From contig NZ_QWDE01000004.1 in assembly GCF_003432065.1 (NCBI RefSeq), positions 62,001 through 126,000 of the forward strand: a stretch of DNA of 64,000 nt, given 5' to 3'. This stretch comes from Mucilaginibacter terrenus. GTDB taxonomy: Bacteria > Bacteroidota > Bacteroidia > Sphingobacteriales > Sphingobacteriaceae. Positions 19,070 to 28,700 of this stretch are shown here, piece by piece. Numbering within the stretch: position 1 is the stretch's first letter; every line of letters starts with the position of its first letter. Below the pieces are notes generated by a model. It ran no database searches, was not told the origin of the DNA, and saw only the letters and a program-made list of their open reading frames with translations. Position numbers and translations under genes: made by a program.

Positions 19070-21553
19070 ATGAAAACACTTTACGCTGCCCTCATTGGAG
19101 GCAGTATGAGCGCGCTGGCCATCAGCACAGCTTTTGCACAAGCTCCCGCACCTGAAAGCCCTGCTTACAAGATGTACCGGGAAACTACTCCAAAAATAAA
19201 CGACCTTGTACACACCAAGCTGGATGTTAGGTTCGACTACAAAAAGCGTTACCTGTATGGAAAGGAGTGGGTTACGTTGAAGCCCCACTTTTATCCGACC
19301 GACAGCCTGCGCCTTGATGCCAAAGGCATGGACCTTAAGACCATTGCTGTTGTAAAGAATGGTAAGAACGTGCCATTAAAGTTCACTTACGATAGCCTTA
19401 CCGTTGCCATAAAGCTTGACAAAACTTACCAGGGCGGTGAAGCTTATACATTATATATCGACTATACTTCAAAACCTAACGAGTTAAAAGCTAAGGGAAG
19501 CGCAGCTATCAGCGATGCGAAAGGATTATACTTTATTAATCCTGATGGTACTGAAAAAGATAAGCCAACACAAATTTGGACTCAGGGAGAAACTGAAAGC
19601 TCATCTTGCTGGTTCCCAACCATTGATAAGCCAAACCAAAAAACTACGGAAGAGATAGCGATGACTGTACCTGCAAAGTACGTTACGTTATCTAACGGTC
19701 GCCTGGCTTCACAAAAAGTTAACGGCGACGGTACCCGTACCGACGTTTGGAAACAAGAACTTCCGCACTCGCCATACTTGTTTATGATGGCTGTGGGAGA
19801 CTTTAAAATATACAAAGACAAATGGCGCGATAAAGAAGTAAGCTATTACCTGGAGCCGAAGTACGCGCCATACGCAAAAGACATTTTCGGCTTTACGCCA
19901 GAGGTAATGGAGTTTTACTCAAAAACCCTGGGCGTTGATTATCCATGGTATAAATATTCGCAGATAGTTGTTCGCGATTATGTAAGCGGGGCAATGGAGA
20001 ACACCAGCGCAACCCTTCATGGCGAATATGTGCAAGGCACCAAACGTGAACTTGCCGACCGCTATTATGATGGCGGCCGCAGCACTATTGTGCATGAACT
20101 CTTCCACCAGTGGTTTGGTGATTACGTAACTGCTGAAAGCTGGAGCAACCTTACGGTAAACGAATCCTTTGCTGATTTTAGCGAAAGCATTTGGGCCGAG
20201 TACAAGTATGGCAAAGATGCAGGAGACGCACACAGTTACGAAGCTATGCTGAACTATTTAAGCCAGCCAAATGCCAAAACCAAAAATCTTGTACGCTTTC
20301 ACTACAATGATAAAGAGGATGTGTTTGATGTAGTAACTTACCAAAAGGGCGGGCGTATTTTGTATATGTTACGCAACTTCCTGGGTAAAGAAGCTTTCTA
20401 CAAAGGACTGAATATTTACCTTAAAACTAACGCCTTTAAAAATGGCGAGGCACAGCAGTTGCGTTTAGCAATGGAAGAAGCAAGCGGCCGCGATCTGAAC
20501 TGGTTCTTTAACCAGTGGTATTACGGTGCGGGTCACCCAATATTAAACGTCACCTATAAATGGGATGATGCAACCAAAAAACAAACTGTTTATTTAGAGC
20601 AAACGCAGGATGGTAATGCATTTATACTACCAATGGCTATAGATATTTATGCAGGTGGCAAAAAAGTACGCCATAATGTTTGGATGCGCGATAAGACTGA
20701 TACACTTACTTTCGACGTAGCTGCTAAACCTGACCTGGTGAATGTTGACGGTGACAAAATATTGCTTACTAAAAAGACCGATACCAAATCATTGGACGAA
20801 CTTTCGTTTCAATACTTTAATGCTCCGCTTTACCTGGATCGCTTTGAAGCCATTGACGGTGTGAAAGCGCGCCAGACAGACGAGAAAGCACGTAAAGTTA
20901 TTGTAGCAGCAATGCAGGACAAGTATTATGGCTTACGCCTGAAAGCAATTAATGCAGCTAACATCACAACCAACGACGACGTACGCAACGCGGCTGTACC
21001 GGTACTGGTTAAACTTGCACAATCAGACGAAAACAACCTTGTACGTGCTGCGGCAATAAACGCTTTAGGAAAGCTAAAAGCATCAGGCAATCTTAACTTG
21101 TTCAAACAAGCATATGCAAGCGACTCTTATGTGATACAAGGCGCTGCAATGAATGCCATTGGACAAATTAACCCAACAGAAGCACTCCAGCTGGCAAAAA
21201 GCCGCGAAAAAGATGCCGAAGGCGCCGCTAAACAAGCTGTGATAAACGTTTATGCAACATCAGGCACCGATGCCGAATGGCCTTACGTTTATAACGCGTT
21301 CAAGAATGCAGGCGATCCTAACACCCAGTTTGGCATGGTACGTAAAGTAGCGGATTTTGCTGCAAGGGTTAAAAATCCCGAATATGCACAGCAAGGGATT
21401 CAAGCTATTGGAGAAGTTGGCCTCAAGTACAAACAGTACGGCGTTGCTCCTTCAGTAATACAAATACTTAACGGTATTAAAGATGCGCGTACTAAAATGG
21501 GCGATACTGCTTCAGCAGCAACCGTAGATAAAGCAGTTGCTCCACTTAACTAA
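19070..21553 (+). CDS. M1 family metallo-aminopeptidase with C-terminal HEAT-like region
   Basis: 827 residues with a signal peptide (about 1-24). The M1 core has the exopeptidase motif GAMEN (307-311), the zinc site HELFHxx (342-346) with the third ligand Glu365 in NESFAD, and a catalytic Tyr region VVTYQKGG. Residues about 620-820 consist of alpha-helical repeats of roughly 30 residues (DKYYGLRLKAINAANI, ENNLVRAAAINALGKL, DSYVIQGAAMNAIGQI), a HEAT-like tail typical of Bacteroidota M1 enzymes. It should remove N-terminal residues from peptides in the periplasm. Monocistronic with its own terminator. Confidence 0.95.
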   Translation: MKTLYAALIGGSMSALAISTAFAQAPAPESPAYKMYRETTPKINDLVHTKLDVRFDYKKRYLYGKEWVTLKPHFYPTDSLRLDAKGMDLKTIAVVKNGKNVPLKFTYDSLTVAIKLDKTYQGGEAYTLYIDYTSKPNELKAKGSAAISDAKGLYFINPDGTEKDKPTQIWTQGETESSSCWFPTIDKPNQKTTEEIAMTVPAKYVTLSNGRLASQKVNGDGTRTDVWKQELPHSPYLFMMAVGDFKIYKDKWRDKEVSYYLEPKYAPYAKDIFGFTPEVMEFYSKTLGVDYPWYKYSQIVVRDYVSGAMENTSATLHGEYVQGTKRELADRYYDGGRSTIVHELFHQWFGDYVTAESWSNLTVNESFADFSESIWAEYKYGKDAGDAHSYEAMLNYLSQPNAKTKNLVRFHYNDKEDVFDVVTYQKGGRILYMLRNFLGKEAFYKGLNIYLKTNAFKNGEAQQLRLAMEEASGRDLNWFFNQWYYGAGHPILNVTYKWDDATKKQTVYLEQTQDGNAFILPMAIDIYAGGKKVRHNVWMRDKTDTLTFDVAAKPDLVNVDGDKILLTKKTDTKSLDELSFQYFNAPLYLDRFEAIDGVKARQTDEKARKVIVAAMQDKYYGLRLKAINAANITTNDDVRNAAVPVLVKLAQSDENNLVRAAAINALGKLKASGNLNLFKQAYASDSYVIQGAAMNAIGQINPTEALQLAKSREKDAEGAAKQAVINVYATSGTDAEWPYVYNAFKNAGDPNTQFGMVRKVADFAARVKNPEYAQQGIQAIGEVGLKYKQYGVAPSVIQILNGIKDARTKMGDTASAATVDKAVAPLN

Positions 21554-21580
21554 GCAACAGCCCATCTTAAATTACATAAA

Positions 21581-21615
21581 CTACAAAGCCACCCAAAGGG
21601 TGGCTTTGTAGTTTT
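21581..21615 (+). terminator. Rho-independent terminator of the M1 aminopeptidase gene
   Basis: A 14-bp perfect stem CTACAAAGCCACCC/GGGTGGCTTTGTAG with an AAA loop followed by T4. Confidence 0.88.
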
Positions 21616-21682
21616 AACATATTTTAACTTGATTTAACATGTTACTAAGGAGTAGATTAGCTAACTTAGTATTAACAATACA

Positions 21683-22042
21683 ATGGTTATGAAAAAGCTG
21701 CTTTTGGTAATTATTTTAGCTACCTGCTCAGGGGAATTATTGGCGCAAGGGAATGGAAATACAACCGTTCCACCATCAACCCTAAACAAAACGTTTCCTT
21801 TCAAACCAGATACTACCATAAACTCGCAAATTATAAAAGATTTATCGCTGGTACCGCAAACCAACATGAAAGCGCTTCCAAAAGGTATTTATGACATAAA
21901 AGCTTTAGACAAGATGCCTATTATTGCTCTACAGGGTTATTCTAAAATGCCCGTTGTAAAACTTCGTGGGAACTCTAAAATGCCGGTGGTTGGAAAAACT
22001 CCTTCTAAAAACGATAATGTCGTTATAGTAGAGCGTCCGTAA
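21683..22042 (+). CDS. Small exported protein with short C-terminal repeats, unknown function
   Basis: 119 residues. Signal peptide MKKLLLVIILATCSGELLAQ (the second ATG at 21689 may be the real start). The mature part is low in complexity. Residues about 72-105 contain three 11-residue repeats of the form KMPxxxLxGxS (DKMPIIALQGY, SKMPVVKLRGN, SKMPVVG). No family recognised. It is convergent with cdaA, only 3 bp between the stops, so the two 3' ends must overlap in transcription. Confidence 0.7.
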   Translation: MVMKKLLLVIILATCSGELLAQGNGNTTVPPSTLNKTFPFKPDTTINSQIIKDLSLVPQTNMKALPKGIYDIKALDKMPIIALQGYSKMPVVKLRGNSKMPVVGKTPSKNDNVVIVERP

Positions 22043-22045
22043 GCC

Positions 22046-22840
22046 TTATTGAAAATCTTTATTGAGTAGCTTCTCCAGTTCGGCGAAGCTAATGTTCATT
22101 TTTATACGCCCTTGTTTCGCGTATGATATCTCGCCGGTTTCCTCTGAAACGATAATGGCTGTAACGTCATTTGCTTCTGTAACGCCTATCCCAGCTCTGT
22201 GCCTCAAACCAAATTGGGCGGGCAAGTCGGCTTTCTCAGTTACAGGCAATATGCAACTGGCAGATTTTATTTTATTTTCTGATATCACCACCGCACCGTC
22301 ATGCAATGGGCTGTTCTTTTGAAATATACTCTCTAACAGCCGTTTAGAGATTTTGGCCTCGACCACTTCGCAGCTATTTTGATAGAATTGCTCGTCGTAA
22401 TATTTAGCAAAAACTATAAGTGCTCCGGTACGGGTTTGCTTCATGCTTTTGCAGGCGTCAACTATTGGCTTAATGCGCGCATAATTGTTTTTTTCTGCTT
22501 CGGCCTTTCCAAAAAAGTACTTCCACCAGGCTTTGTTGCGCTGTAATGAGGCGTTTTTACCAACAAGCAACAAAAACCGCCGAACCTCTTGCTGAAAAAC
22601 TATGATGACTGCGATAATACCTACATCAACAAACTTGCCCAATATGCCGGTAAGCAATTGCATATGCAGCACTCTTACTACCATATAAAGCAGGTAGATA
22701 GTAACCAAACCTATTACTATGTTGGCAGCTATTGTCCCCCTGATCAGGTTGTACAACTGGTAAATAATAAACGCCACCAACAGCACATCAACTACATCAA
22801 GAATACCAAGTTTTAAGAAGCTGAAATTGAAGGACTGCAT
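22046..22840 (-). CDS. cdaA: Diadenylate cyclase CdaA (c-di-AMP synthase)
   Basis: 264 residues. Three N-terminal membrane segments (about 12-30, 36-56, 64-84) then a DAC (DisA_N) domain with the catalytic DGA at 181-183 and RHR at 213-215, so both hallmark motifs are intact. It makes the second messenger c-di-AMP from two ATP at the inner membrane. Genes that often accompany cdaA elsewhere (ybbR/cdaR, glmM, folP) are not adjacent here; instead the next upstream gene is a polyprenyl synthase. A DHH phosphoesterase that may handle the pApA product is at 62022-63032. Confidence 0.96.
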   Translation of the reverse strand: MQSFNFSFLKLGILDVVDVLLVAFIIYQLYNLIRGTIAANIVIGLVTIYLLYMVVRVLHMQLLTGILGKFVDVGIIAVIIVFQQEVRRFLLLVGKNASLQRNKAWWKYFFGKAEAEKNNYARIKPIVDACKSMKQTRTGALIVFAKYYDEQFYQNSCEVVEAKISKRLLESIFQKNSPLHDGAVVISENKIKSASCILPVTEKADLPAQFGLRHRAGIGVTEANDVTAIIVSEETGEISYAKQGRIKMNISFAELEKLLNKDFQ

Positions 22841-22918
22841 ATTACGAATGTAATAAGTTTATATGAAAGATTACCGAACAGGCTTATAGATGAGCGCTAT
22901 CAATTGAACGTAAATATA

Positions 22919-23890
22919 TCACTTGTTACGCTCTGTAGTGTATCGCACCAATTGCTCCAGCCCTGTGCGTGCATCACCTGCAGGGAAGGTATCAAGAATA
23001 GCAAATGCTTCATCCTGGTATTTTTTCATTTGTATCCCGGCATAATCCAGTCCGCCGTTTTGCTTTACAAAGTTGATGATCTCGGTGATCTTTTTAGAAT
23101 CATCATTGTGGTTTTTAACCAAATTGATAATCCGCTTCTTTTCGCTGCTGCTTGCATTACTAAGAGCATATATCAGCGGCAGCGTCACTTTCTTTTCTTT
23201 TATATCTATGCCCAATGGCTTGCCAACGTCATCGGTGCCGAAGTCGAACATATCATCCTTTATCTGAAATGCTATGCCGATCTTTTCACCAAACAATCGC
23301 ATTTTTTCTATTACTTCCTCGCTTGCTCCGGCGGAAGCTGCTCCGCAGGCACAGCACGCAGCAATTAACGACGCAGTTTTCTGACGAATAACTTCATAAT
23401 ACACGGTTTCCCCAATATCCATGCGACGCACTTTCTCAATTTGCAACAACTCTCCTTCGCTCATTTGCTTAACCGCTTCTGATACGATCTTAAGCAAACT
23501 GAAATCATTATTGTTGATAGACAACAGCAGCCCCTTCGAGAGCAAGTAGTCGCCCACCAACACTGCTATTTTATTTTTCCAAAGTGCATTAATAGAGAAG
23601 AACCCCCGGCGCTGATAAGAATTGTCTACCACGTCGTCATGTACCAGTGTTGCGGTGTGCAAAAGTTCTACTAACGCAGCCCCGCGGTGAGTGCTTTCGT
23701 TAATACCACCACATATACTGGCGGAAAAAAAAACGAACATTGGTCGGATCTGCTTTCCTTTCCGTTTTACAATGTAATGGGTAATACGGTCCAGCAGCGG
23801 AACAGAGCTTTGCATAGAGGCTTTAAACTTCTCCTCAAAAACATCAATTTCTGCAGCAATGGGTTTCTTTATCTCGTTGATGTTCAGCAT
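22919..23890 (-). CDS. Polyprenyl (probably hepta/octaprenyl) diphosphate synthase
   Basis: 323 residues. Both Asp-rich motifs are present: DDVVD at 85-89 and DDMFD at 212-216, with GKQIRP (45-50) for IPP binding and KTASLIAAC (171-179). This trans-type prenyltransferase makes the long-chain allylic diphosphate used for the menaquinone side chain. Chain length depends on residues before the first motif (LLHTATLVHDD) and cannot be fixed by eye. It is upstream of cdaA on the same strand with a 78-bp gap. Confidence 0.93.
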   Translation of the reverse strand: MLNINEIKKPIAAEIDVFEEKFKASMQSSVPLLDRITHYIVKRKGKQIRPMFVFFSASICGGINESTHRGAALVELLHTATLVHDDVVDNSYQRRGFFSINALWKNKIAVLVGDYLLSKGLLLSINNNDFSLLKIVSEAVKQMSEGELLQIEKVRRMDIGETVYYEVIRQKTASLIAACCACGAASAGASEEVIEKMRLFGEKIGIAFQIKDDMFDFGTDDVGKPLGIDIKEKKVTLPLIYALSNASSSEKKRIINLVKNHNDDSKKITEIINFVKQNGGLDYAGIQMKKYQDEAFAILDTFPAGDARTGLEQLVRYTTERNK

Positions 23891-24088
23891 CTGCGTTAGT
23901 GCGATAATACACCCGGCTTAGCAGCCGGATATTGCGGAGCAAACATAAGCTAAAAAAATATATCTGCGTAAAGCTGCTTCTTGTTTTAGCAGATTAAACC
24001 TTTAGCATTTAAAACGCTCTATTAGGTATAAGTTAGTAAGATAGAGTATATAAGTTTTGATTTTTGTGAGTTAGAGTTTTCGTTTTGA

Positions 24089-24117
24089 GCGGTTACCCAT
24101 TGGATAGCCGCTTTTTT
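24089..24117 (+). terminator. Orphan plus-strand terminator-like hairpin
   Basis: GCGGTTA/TAGCCGC stem with a 9-base loop and T6. No plus-strand gene lies upstream back to 22042, so it may end an unannotated small RNA in 23900-24117. Its T-tract runs into the -33 region of the tRNA-Ser promoter. Confidence 0.6.
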
Positions 24118-24118
24118 G

Positions 24119-24148
24119 TTGCCCTTACGGATAAATATTTTACCTTTG
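24119..24148 (+). promoter_or_regulatory. Promoter of tRNA-Ser
   Basis: TTG (24119-24121), 19 bases, TACCTTTG (24141-24148): a full Bacteroidota promoter. It ends 12 bases before the mature tRNA 5' end. Confidence 0.8.
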
Positions 24149-24160
24149 CGTGCCCAAAAC

Positions 24161-24248
24161 GGAGAGGTGTCTGAGTGGTCGAAAGAGCACGCCTGGAAAG
24201 TGTGTATACGTCAAAAGCGTATCGAGGGTTCGAATCCCTCCCTCTCCG
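24161..24248 (+). tRNA. tRNA-Ser (anticodon GGA)
   Basis: 88 nt. Acceptor stem GGAGAGG/CCTCTCC with discriminator G, D arm GAGTGG, anticodon loop CTGGAAA reading serine UCC/UCU codons, a long class II variable arm (TGTATACGTCAAAAGCGTAT), and T loop GGTTCGAATCC. CCA is not encoded and must be added. An ORF spanning it is an artefact. Confidence 0.97.
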
Positions 24249-24257
24249 CACTACAAA

Positions 24258-24297
24258 CAAAACGCCTTAATTATGCATTAAGGCGTTTTGTTTTATT
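24258..24297 (+). terminator. Rho-independent terminator after tRNA-Ser
   Basis: A 13-bp stem CAAAACGCCTTAA/TTAAGGCGTTTTG with loop TTATGCA, then TTTTATT. The reverse strand also has an A/T-rich flank, so it may also end the convergent susD transcript. Confidence 0.88.
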
Positions 24298-24340
24298 AAA
24301 ACTTTGCTGTGTATTAAGTAGATGATATTTAGCTTCTAAC

Positions 24341-25783
24341 TTAATTCACATCAAACCAAAGTTTGGTTGTTAATACGTCAGCGCCCTGACCAGATACCGC
24401 GGACTGATAGTTAGTACCGTTTAAAGATTGCTCTGTACCCGGGTACAGGAATCTTAACGGCAGTTTTCCGTTTAGCGTACCAGCTACAGCAGGCTGAAGC
24501 TGAGGATAATCTAACCTGCGCCACTCCGCAAATGCTTCCAACCCCTGTCCAAATAACGCGAGCCATTTTTGATCGCCTATGGATTTACGGAAGTTACCGG
24601 CATTATACTGTACAGCAGGTTGGCCAAGGTAAGTGGCAACATCTGCATCACTTACGCTATATTGCTTTAACGATGCTGTAATCGCTTGCTTGTATAGTTC
24701 GCCTGCATTCTCTGTGGTAAACCCCCTTGCTGCAGCTTCTGCACGGTCAAACAGCACTTCCGAATAACTTTGAATAACCGCCGGTGCACCTGGAGCAAGA
24801 AAATAGGCGCCAGGTTTTGATGTTTTTGTAAAACCCAGGTTACTGGCATCCCCAACTAATAACCCGTTAGGTATGCCCACGTAAGTGTTTGGCGTGGCAT
24901 CTTTTGTTTTGCTGACGTAAACCTGCAAACGCGGATCATTCAATGCAAAAAGCTTGTCAACAACAGTTTTGCTTATACGGTAATCATCTCTGGTGTCGAA
25001 CAGGTTACTTATAGGGTTTTGGTTTGGTGATGCCAGATAAACCAACTGTGCTGTCTCGCTGTTGCTGCTTATGTAGCCGCTGCCCTCTGCCTGTATCTCG
25101 GCAAGTACCTGTTTAGCTTTTTCAGGCTCGCGGTCTGCTATACGCAAGGCTATTCGCAAACGCAGCGAATTGGCAAATTTCTTCCATGAAGTAATGTTAT
25201 TGCCGTAAATAACATCACCCAAGATTGCCGGTCCTGACGCGTTCAACGAAGACTGTGCCGTTTTCAGGTCTTCCAACAAAGCGAAATACACATCTTTTTG
25301 CTTGTCATAAGCAGGGGTAAGATATTGCGAAATGTTAGTTGCCTGGCTGTAAGGTATATCGCCGTACGCGTCGGTAAGTAATTGAAAAGTCCATGAACGC
25401 AGCACCAGCGCCACACCTTTGTAATTAGGGTTAGACTGCGCGTCTGCTAACTTTATTATCTGGTTCAGATTAACTATGCTTTTTGAGTAACCTACCGTCC
25501 ACAACTCCTGGAAAGCATTGTTAGAGTAGATATACCTGTCCGGATCGGTGTATTGGATCTTAGCCCAGTACTGTACAAAAAGCAGGCTCGCATCCATGTT
25601 ATTTGCGGTACCCCAATAGGTGTCGGCTGTATTTTTTATAGCTGCAGTAAGCAGGTAGTCAGGCTGTGCAGTTTCAGATGCATTCGGGCTTTTGTTTATA
25701 TCCTGCAGATCCTTTTTGCACGACACTGTTGATAGTGTAACCGCGGCAAATAGTATTAATGCTGATAAATGTTTGATTTTCAT
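24341..25783 (-). CDS. SusD/RagB family outer-membrane lipoprotein
   Basis: 480 residues. Lipoprotein signal with lipobox LSTVSC (Cys22), followed by the SusD N-terminal segment KDLQDINKSPNASETAQPDYLLTAAI and many TPR-like helices (VALVLRSWTFQLLTDAYGDIPYSQA). It belongs to the SusD-like-2 branch often paired with peptide or small-molecule transporters rather than with starch. It follows susC by 5 bp, so both are under the SAM-I riboswitch and leader peptide at 29104-29394; the ligand is therefore probably a sulfur compound or a Met/Cys-containing peptide (inference). Confidence 0.94.
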   Translation of the reverse strand: MKIKHLSALILFAAVTLSTVSCKKDLQDINKSPNASETAQPDYLLTAAIKNTADTYWGTANNMDASLLFVQYWAKIQYTDPDRYIYSNNAFQELWTVGYSKSIVNLNQIIKLADAQSNPNYKGVALVLRSWTFQLLTDAYGDIPYSQATNISQYLTPAYDKQKDVYFALLEDLKTAQSSLNASGPAILGDVIYGNNITSWKKFANSLRLRIALRIADREPEKAKQVLAEIQAEGSGYISSNSETAQLVYLASPNQNPISNLFDTRDDYRISKTVVDKLFALNDPRLQVYVSKTKDATPNTYVGIPNGLLVGDASNLGFTKTSKPGAYFLAPGAPAVIQSYSEVLFDRAEAAARGFTTENAGELYKQAITASLKQYSVSDADVATYLGQPAVQYNAGNFRKSIGDQKWLALFGQGLEAFAEWRRLDYPQLQPAVAGTLNGKLPLRFLYPGTEQSLNGTNYQSAVSGQGADVLTTKLWFDVN

Positions 25784-25788
25784 GATAG

Positions 25789-28700
25789 TTAGAATTTAAG
25801 ATTAACATTAAAGCCGATGTTGCGAACAGTAGGTAGCGTAAGGTCTTCAAGGCCTTGGCCGTTGCCGGTGTTGAATGCCGTTTCCGGGTCGATATTTGGC
25901 ACTTTCTTGTGAATGATCCATAGATTCCGGCCAACAACTGAGACGGTCGCCGACTGCAGCCCTATCCCTTTTACCCACCTCGCCGGGAAAGTGTAGCCTA
26001 GCTTAACTTCCCTAAGCTTTATAAATGATGCGCTGTAAACAAAGGCCTCGTCCACATTGGTAAATCCTTTGTAGTAAGACTGTGCTGGTATAACCTTACT
26101 GTTTGCTGTGCCGTCTGCCTTTACGCCTTTCCATACCATACCGTCGTCATAAACAGTTTCGCCATTTGGTGCAGCAGCACCTCCGTTAACCTGCACCGCG
26201 GTAGCTGACGTATTATTACCGGGATAGTAATAGCTTAATCCGCCGTTTTGTGCACCTCGGCCGGGCAGCGTTGATGCCAGCACTCCCGTGTAAGTTCCCG
26301 TTCTGTTGGTATTAGAGTAGATGGATCCTCCAAACCGGGCATCCACCAGGAAACCTAAATTAATCCCTTTATAAGAGAAGCTGTTGTTAATGCTTCCGGA
26401 AAAATCAGGTGTGTACTTACCCAGGTACTGCTTGGTAGGGTTGATAACCGGTACACCACTGTTATCTATAACAATGTTGCCGGCGGCATCACGCTGGTAA
26501 GCGTTGCCAAACAATGTACCGTAAGGTTTCCCCACTGCGGCAAGTACCTGCACCGTACGGTTGGTGCCTAAAATATAGCTTTGCAGCCTGCCTTCTTCAT
26601 CTAACGATACTACTTTGCTGCGGTTAAGCGAATAGTTCACGGTTACATCCCACGAGAAATCATTCTTTTTAATTGGCGTGCCGCTTAACTGTACCTCCAA
26701 GCCCTTATTATTTATACGGCCGCCGTTTATCAGCTTTTGCGTATAACCTGTTGAAGGGCTAACATCAACGTTAAGTATCTGATTAATACTGTTTGTATTA
26801 TAAACGCTTACATCCAGCCGTACGCGATCGCGCAGGAAACCGGCCTCAAAGCCAGCTTCGCCAGAGGTTGTTGTCTCAGGTTTTAAATTCGGGTTAAGAT
26901 CTATACTATTAGCGTTCTGCTGCGGATTGGTGCCAAAAGGCGCTGTAAAGTTATATGTGTTGATGAGCTGATAAGGCGTAGCGGCCTTACCTACTTTAGA
27001 CCAACCACCTCTTAGTTTTAGGTAACTTAATGCGTCACTTTTAAAGTCAAGCGCCTGAGATAGTACCAAACTACCATTCACCGACGGATAGAAGTAAGAC
27101 AGGTTTGCTACAGGTAAAGTAGACGACCAGTCGTTACGGCCGGTAAGGTTCAGGAACGCATAGTCCTTATATCCAATTTGTGCCGATGCAAAGTAGCTGT
27201 ACGTTTTAAGCTTGCCATAGTAATTTGATGATACCAGCGGATCACGTGAGTTACTCAACGTATAAAGGCCCGCAACTGCCAGCTTAGGTGCTATCTGGTC
27301 GTTCTGCTCGTTTATAATTGTGCTTATGTTGCCACCAATAAATGCATCAAGGGAGAAATCTTTGCTCAGCTTTTTAGTGTACTGCAGCCGGCCTTCAGTA
27401 TTGGTTTCGCTCACGTGATAAGCGTCTTCTTCATAAGAACCGAATGGTGTTCCATTAGTACCATAGGCCACCTTTATTTTACGACGGTCGTTGTAAAAGT
27501 CGGTACCGGTTCTAAAATTTGCAGATAGGCCGCCACCAATTTTGTAATTCAGCTCGATGCTGCCAATCAGGCGGTCTTTATACTGCCCAACTGTGTTCTC
27601 ATAAGCTATAAAATATGGGTTGCTATAGTAGCTGTTGTTCCAGTTAAAGGTGCTGCCATCAGGGTTTCTGTAGTTTTTCAACTGGCTTATATCCACCTGG
27701 CGGCCAAACCATGTAAACTGAAGCATGGTGCTGGTTGCCCTGCGGCCGTAAGCACCCGGAAGGTTGCCTGCATCGTCTTTTATGTAATTAGCTATAGTAG
27801 TAACGGTAAGCTTTGGTGTTGGCCTGAACGTTGTGTTCAATAAAAATGAATTACGGCCCAGTGATGAATTAGGCACCACACCAGTTTGATGCAGGTTGTT
27901 GTATGACAACCTAAAATCGTACTTGTCGCCGCTGCCCGCAAGTGCAACACCATTGTTTAGGGTGACACCTGTGTTGAAGAAATCGCGTACGTTATTAGGA
28001 TGCGCTACAAAAGGCACCGCAACACCGTTAGAGTTGAATTGCGGAATCAATCGTCCATCCAATGGAGGGCCCCAGCTTTCATCCACACCATCGTTAACGC
28101 CTCCGCCTTTGCCATCCACGTAGCTAAATTTCCCGTTGGATCCCTGTCCAAACTGGTTTTGATAATCAGGGAAGACCTTCAGGGTTGCAAAGCTGGTGTT
28201 GGAGTTGATAGTGATACCAAGGCCCTTGGCACCCTTACCTGTTTTAGTTTTTATAAGGATAACACCCGCAGCTGCGCGGTAGCCGTACAGTGCGGCAGCG
28301 TTTGGTCCTTTAAGTACACTTATAGATTCTATATCCTCAGGGTTGAGGTCGGAAATTGCGTTAGGGAAATCTCTTGACCCGTTAGCACCCTGAAACTGCG
28401 AGTTATCTACGATAACGCCATCCACCACAAACAGTGGCTGGTTGTTACCCGATACCGATGTTTCGCCGCGAATAACTATACGTGATGATCCCATGTCGCC
28501 CTGGCTGTTGGTAACCTGTACACCGGCAACTTTACCGGCAAGCGCGTTTACCAGGTTGCTTTCTTTAGCTTCTGATATATCACGCGACTTTAAGCTTTGT
28601 ACCGCGTAGCCCAACGACTTTTTGTCTTTGCTGATGTTAAGCGCCGTTACCACCACCTCGTTTAACGAGTTTGCGGCTTCTACCAGTACTATTTGCAACG

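Noticed and set aside
24116..24325. 69-codon ORF across the tRNA-Ser region
   Set aside because: It is made of tRNA sequence, which folds into a complete class II tRNA.
27835..27848. Further copy of the GTGTTCAA element inside susC
   Set aside because: Only the 8-base word matches; the inverted partner, T-run and GTGCCG are absent and the site is coding.
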